A stretch of DNA of 64,000 bases from NCBI GenBank assembly GCA_040389965.1, contig JAZJZF010000011.1, positions 1-64,000 on the forward strand. The letters run 5' to 3'. The notes beneath the pieces are model-generated. The model did not search any database. It was not told the origin of the DNA and saw only the letters and a list, made by a program, of their open reading frames with translations. The position numbers and the translations under genes are program-made. Of this stretch, positions 46,222 through 53,808 are shown in pieces. Positions within the stretch are counted from its first letter, which is position 1; each line of letters opens with the position of its first letter. Origin of the DNA: UBA4416 sp040389965 (GTDB lineage: Bacteria > Bacteroidota > Bacteroidia > B-17B0 > Aurantibacillaceae).

Positions 46222-46527
46222 TTAAAAAATGAATACCAATAGATCAAGTACCAGAGCAATCACACTTACATAGGTGATAACTTTCATTGGGGCTACGGCC
46301 AGTATTAAGGCAAGAGCAATGATCGTTGGAAAAGCGATCATGGCGAGTTTTAAAATATTATCACCTGCACCGAATGAAGCTGCCATTCCACCCAGGCAAC
46401 CCAAAATAACGACAAGTATTGCTATAATTCCGAAACGGCTAAATTCCATGTTTTCCCAGATAGATGACAACGATTTCTTTTCTGACTGTGATGCATTGCT
46501 GTGCGCTGATTTGATAGTTGTTTGCAT
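46222..46527 (-). CDS. Small membrane protein with two or three helices
   Basis: The 101-residue protein has a Ser-rich cytoplasmic start, then hydrophobic helices at about 32-52, 58-78 and 80-100. It lies 12 bp after doxX and 18 bp before the USP gene. Unknown function. Confidence 0.7.
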   Translation of the reverse strand: MQTTIKSAHSNASQSEKKSLSSIWENMEFSRFGIIAILVVILGCLGGMAASFGAGDNILKLAMIAFPTIIALALILAVAPMKVITYVSVIALVLDLLVFIF

Positions 46528-46539
46528 GATTCTATGTTT

Positions 46540-46965
46540 TTATAGGTTAATAAATAATTTGTCGAGTGATATGATATTCAGCCTTTGTGGAATGATCAGG
46601 AGAAAAAGAATTAAAGTGAGTCTTGGAAATACATGGCGCAGATCCCACATAGCCATATTGATGCCAAATCCTATAGCCACTATTAATAAGTTGATACCCA
46701 AAAGATATAAAGCTGCATATTGAAAAAGACCAACAATAAGTAAAGCGCCTCCGATAAGTTCTGTATAAGATGTAAACCAGGCTGCAAAAACAGTAAGGAA
46801 TTTTGGTATGCCTTTTTTTGAAAATTCGTTTTCAAATGTTTCTATAACATTTCCAACCTTTACTTTAAAAACGGCGTCGTAACCCTGAAAGAAAAACAGG
46901 AAACCTAAAAACACTCTTGCAATGAATGCTGCAATGACGTAATGATATTGATTGATAATTTCCAC
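46540..46965 (-). CDS. DoxX-family membrane protein
   Basis: The 141-residue protein has four transmembrane helices with the family pattern ARVFLGFLFFFQGYDAVFK and WFTSYTELIGGALLIVGLF. DoxX-like proteins are associated with quinone or oxidative-stress functions, with no settled activity. It is the first gene of a run that includes the membrane gene and a USP. Its promoter at 46993-47057 is the best example of the shared architecture. Confidence 0.85.
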   Translation of the reverse strand: MEIINQYHYVIAAFIARVFLGFLFFFQGYDAVFKVKVGNVIETFENEFSKKGIPKFLTVFAAWFTSYTELIGGALLIVGLFQYAALYLLGINLLIVAIGFGINMAMWDLRHVFPRLTLILFLLIIPQRLNIISLDKLFINL

Positions 46966-46992
46966 TTTCTTTTATTTCAACTTATGATGAAA

Positions 46993-47057
46993 CAAAAGTA
47001 GGGAGGTTATAAGGCTAAGGAAATGAGGAAGGTCAAAGGCATGTATGATCTTTATCA
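46993..47057 (-). promoter_or_regulatory. Crp/Fnr-type operator and -7 element of the doxX-usp operon
   Basis: TGATCTTTATCA (47046-47057) and, on the minus strand, TACTTTTG (46993-47000) are separated by 45 bp. The same TACTTTTG is used before ccoS and before the gene at 37585. The doxX ATG is 27 bp downstream. Confidence 0.78.
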
Positions 47058-47083
47058 GTTTTAAAGATTCGTAGCTCCCTTGG

Positions 47084-48142
47084 TTAGTTTTTCATTTTGG
47101 CTAACTTTTCGTAATTCAGAATGGTAATAGAGCCACCGGATATTTCGATGAATTTATCTTCTTTAAAATCGCTCAGCGTCCTGATTACCGTCTCTGTGGC
47201 TGTTCCTACCATATTGGCAAGATCTTCCCGTGAAATGCTCATGCTAAACTTCTGATCACTTTCTTTTTTATACTTATCGGAGAGTTTTACCAAAGCTTCC
47301 GCCACTCTTTTTCTAACGGAATGATATGCCAGTTTTACCAGTTGTTTTTCATTTTCACGCAGGTTATTGGAAAGAAGTTCAATGAACCGACGGGATACCT
47401 CTGCGTTTTTATAAAGTAACGAGAAGAAATCTTCTTTGGGGATCATATAGATTTCAGACTCTTCTAGTGCTGTTGCTGAACTGGCATATTTTTCTTCCTG
47501 TAATAATGAAAGGTAACCGAAAAAATCACCTTCCTTGTGTAGTTCAGTGATTAATTCTTTGCCTGTTTCACTTGTTTGATAGGTTTTTACTTTACCCTTA
47601 CTTACAAAATAGATTCCTTTTGGGTAGCTACCCTCTTTATAAATATCATCTTTCTTTTTATAAATTCTTATATCACGTTCTTCCGAAAGTTTTTTAAGAG
47701 AGTCTATTCCTTTGGCTTCATTAATAAAATTATTAATGCCTGAAATATTTTTGGTAAACTCCTTTTTCAGGATATCATTTTTTTTAAGTCGTATTTCGAT
47801 GGCATTCAGCAATTCCACATCATCAAACGGCTTGGTTAAATAATCATCTGCTCCCATTTCCATTCCTTTTCTAAAATCGCTGCGTTCAGCCTTTGCCGTT
47901 AAAAAAATAAAAGGAATACCTGCTGTTTCTTCATTCTTTGATAATAAATGTAAGGCTCCGTGCCCATCCAATACAGGCATCATGATATCACAAATGATCA
48001 GATCAGGTTTTTCTTTTTTTGCCAGTTCAACACCTTCTTTTCCATTTACCGCGGTAATTACTTTGTATTGTGACAATGTCAGGATCTCCGCCGTATTTTC
48101 GCGTACATCTTTATTATCTTCTATTAAAAGAATTGTTTTCAT
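47084..48142 (-). CDS. Response regulator with REC, cyclic-nucleotide-binding-like and Crp-type HTH domains
   Basis: I use the ATG that follows the kinase stop by one base (352 residues); a longer frame would add 23 residues from inside the kinase. The REC domain (1-118) has Asp9, phospho-acceptor Asp52 (IICDIMMP), Thr82 and Lys104. A CAP_ED domain (about 160-265) lacks the cAMP-contact Glu/Arg pair of CRP. The HTH (about 275-345) has the recognition helix TATETVIRTL with Glu317 and Arg321. Only one cysteine is present, so it has no Fnr-type iron-sulfur cluster. It likely receives phosphate from the adjacent kinase and binds TGA-N6-TCA sites. Confidence 0.92.
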   Translation of the reverse strand: MKTILLIEDNKDVRENTAEILTLSQYKVITAVNGKEGVELAKKEKPDLIICDIMMPVLDGHGALHLLSKNEETAGIPFIFLTAKAERSDFRKGMEMGADDYLTKPFDDVELLNAIEIRLKKNDILKKEFTKNISGINNFINEAKGIDSLKKLSEERDIRIYKKKDDIYKEGSYPKGIYFVSKGKVKTYQTSETGKELITELHKEGDFFGYLSLLQEEKYASSATALEESEIYMIPKEDFFSLLYKNAEVSRRFIELLSNNLRENEKQLVKLAYHSVRKRVAEALVKLSDKYKKESDQKFSMSISREDLANMVGTATETVIRTLSDFKEDKFIEISGGSITILNYEKLAKMKN

Positions 48143-48143
48143 G

Positions 48144-49322
48144 TTATTGTGGGATAATAATGGTAAATGTTGTTCCTTTGTTTTCTTCACTCTCAATATT
48201 GACAGAGCCATTCATGAGCTCCGCATACCTTGCTACTATATTTAAACCTAAGCCTGTGCCTTGTATATGTGTGGCATTATGTCCCCTAAAAAACCGTTCA
48301 AATAAATGTTTCTGATCTTCTTTAGAAATACCTATGCCATTGTCCTTAATCGATATTCTAAAAGAGTAATTGGATACCTGGGAGTTAATTTCAATTGATC
48401 CGTTTTCGGGAGAAAATTTGATGGCATTTGAAACAAGATTGAACAATACATTTTTTAGTAATTTTTTGTCAACCAGAGCCGTTTCAGAACCGCTATGTTG
48501 ATGAAGGACGCTTTGGCCATTTGTGGCCATTGGCTTCATTTCGGAAACAATATCCGAGATATAATCACTAACGTGTATTTCTTCAGGCATATTCTCAACT
48601 TTTCCTTCCTCCAGTTTACTGACGGAAAGAAAATCGTTTAAAATATCCGTTAAATTATTGATCGATGTTTTTATTTTAGTAACGTGCTTACTTTGGTTTT
48701 GTGTATCGTTTTGCTCACCGTATTTTGTTACGAGAGATAAGGAGGACATCATCGTTGTTAGCGGTGTCCTGAATTCGTGAGATGCCATAGACACGAATCT
48801 CGATTTTAGCTCATTTAGCTCTTTTTCTTTTTTCAGAGCATTATGAAGGTCTTTTTTCGTTTTTTCCAGTTCCTGAATAGCCTCTTCCAGTATAAGCGTT
48901 CTGTTTCTTACCTGTTTTTCCAGCTCGAAAGAATAATTTTTGAGTTTTTCCTCAGATTGTTTTCGTACCGTAATGTCTACAATAAAAGCTACTACAAACT
49001 TCCCTTCGGGATTAGAGTAAGGACTCAGACTTATCTCAACCGGTAATTCAGTGCCGTCTTTTCTCAGTCCGTATAGTTCCATACCTGCTCCCATAGATCT
49101 GGCATGAGGATTTATATTATACTTTTCGCGATGCTGCATGTGTGCTGAAAATCTGGGCGGAATCAGGGTTTCGATCTTTTTACCCAACAACTCACCCGAT
49201 TCATATCTGAATAATTTCTCTGCACTTGGGTTAACATTAATAATTTCCCCTTGTTCATTCGTAATCAGGATTCCCTCTGTTGCATAAAGAAACAGCGCAT
49301 CAATACCTTCTTTGGTTTGCAT
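48144..49322 (-). CDS. Soluble PAS-domain sensor histidine kinase
   Basis: Starting at the ATG giving MQTKEGIDALFLYATEG, the 392-residue kinase has a PAS domain (about 5-120), a coiled coil (about 125-175), HisKA with phospho-acceptor His182 (SHEFRTPL), and an HATPase domain with N (NLVSNAIKFS), G1 (DNGIGIS) and G2 (GTGLGLNIV) boxes. No transmembrane helix is present. In the PAS domain His61 lines up with the heme-ligating His of FixL, but the distal Arg position is Met. Heme or another cytoplasmic cue is possible and unproven. It is co-transcribed with the response regulator. Confidence 0.92.
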   Translation of the reverse strand: MQTKEGIDALFLYATEGILITNEQGEIINVNPSAEKLFRYESGELLGKKIETLIPPRFSAHMQHREKYNINPHARSMGAGMELYGLRKDGTELPVEISLSPYSNPEGKFVVAFIVDITVRKQSEEKLKNYSFELEKQVRNRTLILEEAIQELEKTKKDLHNALKKEKELNELKSRFVSMASHEFRTPLTTMMSSLSLVTKYGEQNDTQNQSKHVTKIKTSINNLTDILNDFLSVSKLEEGKVENMPEEIHVSDYISDIVSEMKPMATNGQSVLHQHSGSETALVDKKLLKNVLFNLVSNAIKFSPENGSIEINSQVSNYSFRISIKDNGIGISKEDQKHLFERFFRGHNATHIQGTGLGLNIVARYAELMNGSVNIESEENKGTTFTIIIPQ

Positions 49323-49402
49323 TTTATGTTTGTTGGTATGGTTCAATGCTAAGATACAAATTAATAAGAAGCGAAAATAATGGGAACTTTTTATGTAAAA
49401 TA

Positions 49403-49467
49403 TGACAAAAGTCATATAGCATTCTGACTGCTCTCAACCTTTAATCATCTGTTTTACAAGACTTTTG
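49403..49467 (+). promoter_or_regulatory. Crp/Fnr-type operator and -7 element of the ccoI operon; shared with the divergent kinase gene
   Basis: The operator TATGAC-AAAA-GTCATA (core 49403-49414) is a perfect palindrome. GACTTTTG (49460-49467, one mismatch from TAnnTTTG) follows after 45 bp. On the other strand a weaker TATCTTAG at 49349-49356 lies 46 bp away, so the kinase/regulator genes may be controlled from the same site. The plus-strand start codon is at 49493. Confidence 0.75.
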
Positions 49468-49492
49468 TAATGAAACATTTAAAACAAAACCT

Positions 49493-49873
49493 ATGGAAAC
49501 CAAAAAAATTTATACGTTGCACGAAGAAAATGCAGAATGGACGAGTTATCTTTTATTCTATCGTGATGAAGTTAAAATCATGAAAAAGCGCCTGGAAGAA
49601 ATTGCGGCTAAGAATACGTCAAAAGAAATACTGGCGCAGGTGGAGCATTTTCAAAATCAATTCATTCTTCAGACTGACACAATGGATCATCTGAAGCATG
49701 AGATCAATCTTAATAATGATGCTATAAACCACGAAATCAAAAAAAACGATGTAGCCCTTGAACGTCGTAAAATGGAAGATCATGCAGCTCTAAGAGAAAA
49801 AATAGCCTATTTCAGGAAAATTTTCAGTTTTCTTAAAACGGAGTTTAATGTGTTCTTAAGTAAATGGATGTAA
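49493..49873 (+). CDS. Coiled-coil hypothetical protein
   Basis: The 126-residue protein is nearly all charged helix (LLFYRDEVKIMKKRLEEIAAK, INLNNDAINHEIKKNDVALERRK), predicted to form a coiled coil. It has no signal peptide and is the first gene after the operator. It is 3 bp from the thioredoxin gene. Function unknown. Confidence 0.75.
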   Translation: METKKIYTLHEENAEWTSYLLFYRDEVKIMKKRLEEIAAKNTSKEILAQVEHFQNQFILQTDTMDHLKHEINLNNDAINHEIKKNDVALERRKMEDHAALREKIAYFRKIFSFLKTEFNVFLSKWM

Positions 49874-49876
49874 CAC

Positions 49877-50302
49877 ATGTATAAGGGCGTAAAGCGATAT
49901 TATACATTTATACCCTCTGCTATAGTGATCATGGCAGTACTTTCAGCGTTCGCTTATAAGTATCCAAAAACCACCAAAATGCAGGATGAACCTGCAATAA
50001 CACTGGAAACATATAATAAAAAAATTGCCAATACTCATAAAGCCGTTCTTGTTTACTTTTCGGCAAGTTGGTGCGCCGTATGTCCAAAATTTAAACCGGT
50101 AATCTCAGAAATTGAAAAAGAATACAGAGATAAAGTCGAAGTCTTAAGAATAGATACCGACAGAGATATAGAGGTAGCCACTGAATTGGAAATAAATGCA
50201 CTTCCTCTCTTAATATTATATAAGAACGGAAAAAAAGAATGGACAAACTCCGGGATTATTCCAATTTCAGATCTCCGGAGAGAAATCGATTGTTATTTAT
50301 AG
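49877..50302 (+). CDS. Thioredoxin-like periplasmic protein
   Basis: The 141-residue product has an N-terminal anchor (about 7-25) and a thioredoxin fold with SASWCAVCPKFKP as active-site CxxC and the cis-proline NALPLLILYKNG. It lies between the coiled-coil and patatin genes, 1 kb from the copper-ATPase. A role in keeping cysteines reduced for oxidase assembly is plausible from context only. Confidence 0.85.
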   Translation: MYKGVKRYYTFIPSAIVIMAVLSAFAYKYPKTTKMQDEPAITLETYNKKIANTHKAVLVYFSASWCAVCPKFKPVISEIEKEYRDKVEVLRIDTDRDIEVATELEINALPLLILYKNGKKEWTNSGIIPISDLRREIDCYL

Positions 50303-50312
50303 TAAGTATCAT

Positions 50313-51080
50313 ATGATCACATGTAATTTGGTTTTGTCGGGAGGTGGTGCCAGAGGTTTTGCTCATTTGGGAATTATAAAAGCATTACAGGAAAAAGAAG
50401 TCATGTTCTCTTCCATTAGTGCTACAAGCTCAGGAGCAATTATAGGTGCCTTTCTTTGCGACGGCTATACTCCGGACGAGATAGCAGACATTTGTTCCGG
50501 AGCAATTCCCTTAACGCATTTTAATTTCCATCTTTCTCCGGGTATCCTGTCTATCGATTCACTACATAAACTATTTGCAAAATATCTGAGGAGTAAAACT
50601 TTTTCAGATCTTAAATATCCTTTATATATAAGCGTTACCGACCTAAATGATGGAAAACAGGTGATCCTGAATCAAGGAAATATCGTAGAAGCTGTTATTG
50701 CTTCCGCCTCTATCCCTATTATTTTCCCTCCTGTATTTATCGGTGGCGTACCTTATGCCGATGGTGGACTCAGCGGTAATCTCCCGGTGGAACCATTTAT
50801 TGGCTCAACGCTTAAAACTATAGGCGTACATGTTAATAAAACAGATCGCTATGATGGTAATATTAGCATAATCAGGCAGTTTGAACGCATGGTGCATTTG
50901 AGTATAAGGGAAATTGTACTTCGTGAAATGAACTATGTGGATCTGCTTATCGAACCCGATGGCCTGGCCGGTTACGGTTTGTTTGATACAAAAAAAATAA
51001 GCGACATTATTAAAACAGGATATGACTTTACGAAGCATACTGTTGTATTAGATGCTCTTACTTCTCAAAACAGTCGATGA
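50313..51080 (+). CDS. Patatin-like phospholipase
   Basis: The 255-residue soluble protein has the oxyanion loop SGGGARGFAHLG (residues 9-20), nucleophile Ser39 in ATSSG (the usual first Gly of GxSxG is Ala37), and catalytic Asp in YADGGLSGN. No signal peptide or barrel is present, unlike the gene at 3239. It lies 10 bp after the thioredoxin gene and 44 bp before ccoI. Its substrate is unknown; membrane lipids are likely by family. Confidence 0.88.
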   Translation: MITCNLVLSGGGARGFAHLGIIKALQEKEVMFSSISATSSGAIIGAFLCDGYTPDEIADICSGAIPLTHFNFHLSPGILSIDSLHKLFAKYLRSKTFSDLKYPLYISVTDLNDGKQVILNQGNIVEAVIASASIPIIFPPVFIGGVPYADGGLSGNLPVEPFIGSTLKTIGVHVNKTDRYDGNISIIRQFERMVHLSIREIVLREMNYVDLLIEPDGLAGYGLFDTKKISDIIKTGYDFTKHTVVLDALTSQNSR

Positions 51081-51124
51081 TCTGTCATCAGTACAGTATA
51101 CCATGAATTTAATTTTGAAGAGAG

Positions 51125-53551
51125 ATGATTAAAGAACCCGAAAGCCTGTTACTCTGCTATCATTGCGGTGAACCTTGTGATACAGAAACAATTCATATAG
51201 CAGAGAAAAACTTTTGTTGTCAGGGCTGCAAAACTGTTTATGAAATTCTAAATAAAGTAGAGCTGTGTGATTATTATACCCTAGAGAAAAATCCGGGTCT
51301 GTCACAAAAAACACAGATACGTGCCGACAAATTTGCTTTTCTCGACGATGACATCCTGCAAACAAAGTTGATCCATTATAAAGACGCTACGCAAAGTCAT
51401 GTAAGCTTTTATTTACCCCAAATGCATTGCAGTTCCTGCATTTGGTTATTAGAGCATCTCGGAAAACTGGATGAACATATCATCAGGTCGCAGGTTAATT
51501 TCCTGAAAAAAGAAGTCAGCGTGGTATTTAATCATCAGGATACTTCACTCAGAAAAGTAACAGAGCTCTTAACAACGATTGGCTACGAACCACACTTTAG
51601 TTTAAATAACCTCACGGATAAGAAAACCAAAACCTACGACAAATCCAGGATCTATAAAATCGGGATTACCGGTTTTTGCTTTGGAAACATCATGTTATTG
51701 AGCTTTCCGGAGTATTTTTCTTTGGGAAATATGGAAGAAAAAGGCTTGCAACAACTCTTTTCTTATTTAATTCTTTTACTATCCTTACCTGTATTTTTTT
51801 ATGGAGCATCAGGCTTTTTTATATCTGCATGGAAAAGTCTACAACAAAAAACCCTGAACATCGATGCCCCCATTGCCATTGCTATCCTGATTACTTTTGG
51901 TAGAAGCCTGTACGAGATCTTATCGCAAACGGGCGCCGGTTACCTGGATTCAATGACCGGTATCGTCTTCTTTATGTTAATTGGGCGTTTTTTTCAGGAT
52001 AAAACTTATAACACGATGGCTTTTAACAGGGATTACACTTCCTATTTCCCCTTAGGAGTAACGTTGTTGGATGAAGGTGGCAAAGAAAAACAAATACCCG
52101 TTTCAAACTTAAAAACAGGACAACGTATTAAAGTTCATAGCGGCGAAATTATTCCTGCTGATTGTATTCTGTTTCTTGGCAAAGGAACTATTGATTATAG
52201 TTTTGTTTCCGGAGAGGCATTACCCATAGAAAAGCATATAGGCGAAATCATTTATGCAGGCGGCAAACAAACGGGTGGAGCATTAGAGCTGGAAGTAGTA
52301 AAAGATGTTTCACAAAGTTACCTTACACAATTATGGAATAATGATGCTTTTATTAAAAAAGAAGACAAGAGCGAATCTTATATCCACAGCGTCAGCAAAT
52401 ACTTTACGTTTGTTTTATTTTCCATTGCAGCCGCATCCGCCATATATTGGTATGTAAATGATGCATTACGAATATGGAACGCAGTAACCTCCGTTTTAAT
52501 TGTGGCCTGCCCCTGCGCTTTATTACTATCAGCCACTTTTACAAATGGTAACATGTTACGGATATTACAGAAATACGGATTCTATGCCCGCAACGCCGGT
52601 GTTATAGAGCAAATTTCGGAGGCCGATACCATTGTATTTGATAAAACAGGGACCATTACACAACAGGGCGACTCTGCCATTATTTTCAAAGGGATGCCAT
52701 TAGATGCTGAAACCATTCAACTCATAAGATCTCTGACAGGCCAGTCAAGTCATCCTTTAAGTAAAGCCATCGTACAATCTCTGCCATTTTGCAAATTGTT
52801 ACCAGTAAAAAACTATGAAGAAGTAGCGGGCCTTGGGATAAAAGGTATTGTTCTCGGTCAAGAAATTCTTATGGGGTCTCCTGAGTTTATACTGGGAAGA
52901 AAAATTTCTACAGATAATGGAAGCCGTGTGTATCTAAAAATCAATAACCAACTACCGGGTTACTATTCCGTTCAAACAAACTATCGCCAGGGCTTACCTG
53001 ATTTACTAAAAAAATTACAACAGCAATACAAAATCGCCTTACTATCAGGAGATAATGATTCGGAACAACTGAAATTAAAAGAACTCTTTAATTCTGATCT
53101 CTTATTTAATCAGTCACCCCAGGACAAATTGAATTATATAAAAGCTCTACAGAGTAAGGGGAAAAAGGTAATTATGACAGGTGATGGGCTAAATGATGCA
53201 GGAGCCTTAAAACAAAGCAACGTAGGCATTGCAGTAACCGATAATATCAATAATTTTTCTCCGGCCTGCGACGTGATCATGGATGGAAATGGCTTTAGCT
53301 ATTTTGATGCCTTACTGGATTACTGCAAACAAAATAAACTGATCATTAATATCAGTTTTGTGATCTCAATTGCATATAACTTAATAGGTTTGTATTTTGC
53401 CGTTCAGGGTCAGTTAAAACCGGTGATTGCCGCTATTTTAATGCCAATAAGCTCCATTAGCATTGTATTGTTCACAACAGGTATGAGCTCTTTGCTTTCT
53501 TTTAAACTGAAGCATAGGGTATCGAAACTACCACAAAATTCGAAAAACTGA
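51125..53551 (+). CDS. ccoI: Copper-type P1B ATPase for cbb3 oxidase assembly
   Basis: The 808-residue pump has an N-terminal cysteine-rich domain (LCYHCGEPC, FCCQGCKTVYEIL), an HMA-like metal site (MHCSSCIWLL), eight predicted helices, the ion motif VACPCALLL, the phosphorylation motif DKTGTITQQ, HP of SSHPLSK, and the hinge GDGLNDAGAL. This N-terminus is typical of FixI/CcoI rather than the CopA of resistance. It moves copper out of the cytoplasm for the oxidase. The stop codon overlaps the operator of the next operon (53549). Confidence 0.93.
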   Translation: MIKEPESLLLCYHCGEPCDTETIHIAEKNFCCQGCKTVYEILNKVELCDYYTLEKNPGLSQKTQIRADKFAFLDDDILQTKLIHYKDATQSHVSFYLPQMHCSSCIWLLEHLGKLDEHIIRSQVNFLKKEVSVVFNHQDTSLRKVTELLTTIGYEPHFSLNNLTDKKTKTYDKSRIYKIGITGFCFGNIMLLSFPEYFSLGNMEEKGLQQLFSYLILLLSLPVFFYGASGFFISAWKSLQQKTLNIDAPIAIAILITFGRSLYEILSQTGAGYLDSMTGIVFFMLIGRFFQDKTYNTMAFNRDYTSYFPLGVTLLDEGGKEKQIPVSNLKTGQRIKVHSGEIIPADCILFLGKGTIDYSFVSGEALPIEKHIGEIIYAGGKQTGGALELEVVKDVSQSYLTQLWNNDAFIKKEDKSESYIHSVSKYFTFVLFSIAAASAIYWYVNDALRIWNAVTSVLIVACPCALLLSATFTNGNMLRILQKYGFYARNAGVIEQISEADTIVFDKTGTITQQGDSAIIFKGMPLDAETIQLIRSLTGQSSHPLSKAIVQSLPFCKLLPVKNYEEVAGLGIKGIVLGQEILMGSPEFILGRKISTDNGSRVYLKINNQLPGYYSVQTNYRQGLPDLLKKLQQQYKIALLSGDNDSEQLKLKELFNSDLLFNQSPQDKLNYIKALQSKGKKVIMTGDGLNDAGALKQSNVGIAVTDNINNFSPACDVIMDGNGFSYFDALLDYCKQNKLIINISFVISIAYNLIGLYFAVQGQLKPVIAAILMPISSISIVLFTTGMSSLLSFKLKHRVSKLPQNSKN

Positions 53552-53613
53552 TAAAAGTCAGTTCGACATTTGATCCTTCTCATCTTACAAAAAAACTTAT
53601 CCCTGTACTTTTG
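53549..53613 (+). promoter_or_regulatory. Crp/Fnr-type operator and -7 element of the ccoS-NOQPGH operon
   Basis: TGATAAAAGTCA (53549-53560) overlaps the ccoI stop codon. TACTTTTG (53606-53613) follows after 45 bp, and the ccoS ATG is at 53627. The operator centre would be near -60 to -65 from the start of transcription, the class I position for Crp-type activators. Confidence 0.78.
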
Positions 53614-53626
53614 AGCATTCTAAATT

Positions 53627-53803
53627 ATGAGCGTCATCTTTATACTCATTTCCGCCAGCCTCCTGATAGCCTTAGGTTTTTTGATTGCCTTTATATGGTC
53701 TGTGAAAACAAACCAATATGAAGATGATTATACCCCTTCGGTGAGAATACTTTTTGAAAACGATGTCAAACAACCAGAAGAAGAACAACACCTAAAAAAA
53801 TAA
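53627..53803 (+). CDS. ccoS: cbb3 oxidase maturation protein CcoS
   Basis: The 58-residue product is one transmembrane helix (VIFILISASLLIALGFLIAF) followed by a short polar tail with the family's pattern WSVKTNQYEDDYTPSVRILF. In other bacteria CcoS is needed to insert the cofactors of CcoN. It starts 13 bp after the -7 element and ends 5 bp before ccoNO. Its shortness and position make it easy to miss. Confidence 0.88.
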   Translation: MSVIFILISASLLIALGFLIAFIWSVKTNQYEDDYTPSVRILFENDVKQPEEEQHLKK

Positions 53804-53808
53804 ACTTT

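Noticed and set aside
49323..49415. Upstream extension of the histidine kinase adding a transmembrane helix
   Set aside because: The extended start falls at the operator 49403-49414, and the extension has no family support; the start at 49322 gives a normal PAS N-terminus.
51078..51090. TGATCTGTCATCA before ccoI
   Set aside because: Spacing does not fit the operator (N5 between TGAT and ATCA) and no TAnnTTTG lies at the shared distance; it overlaps the end of the patatin gene.
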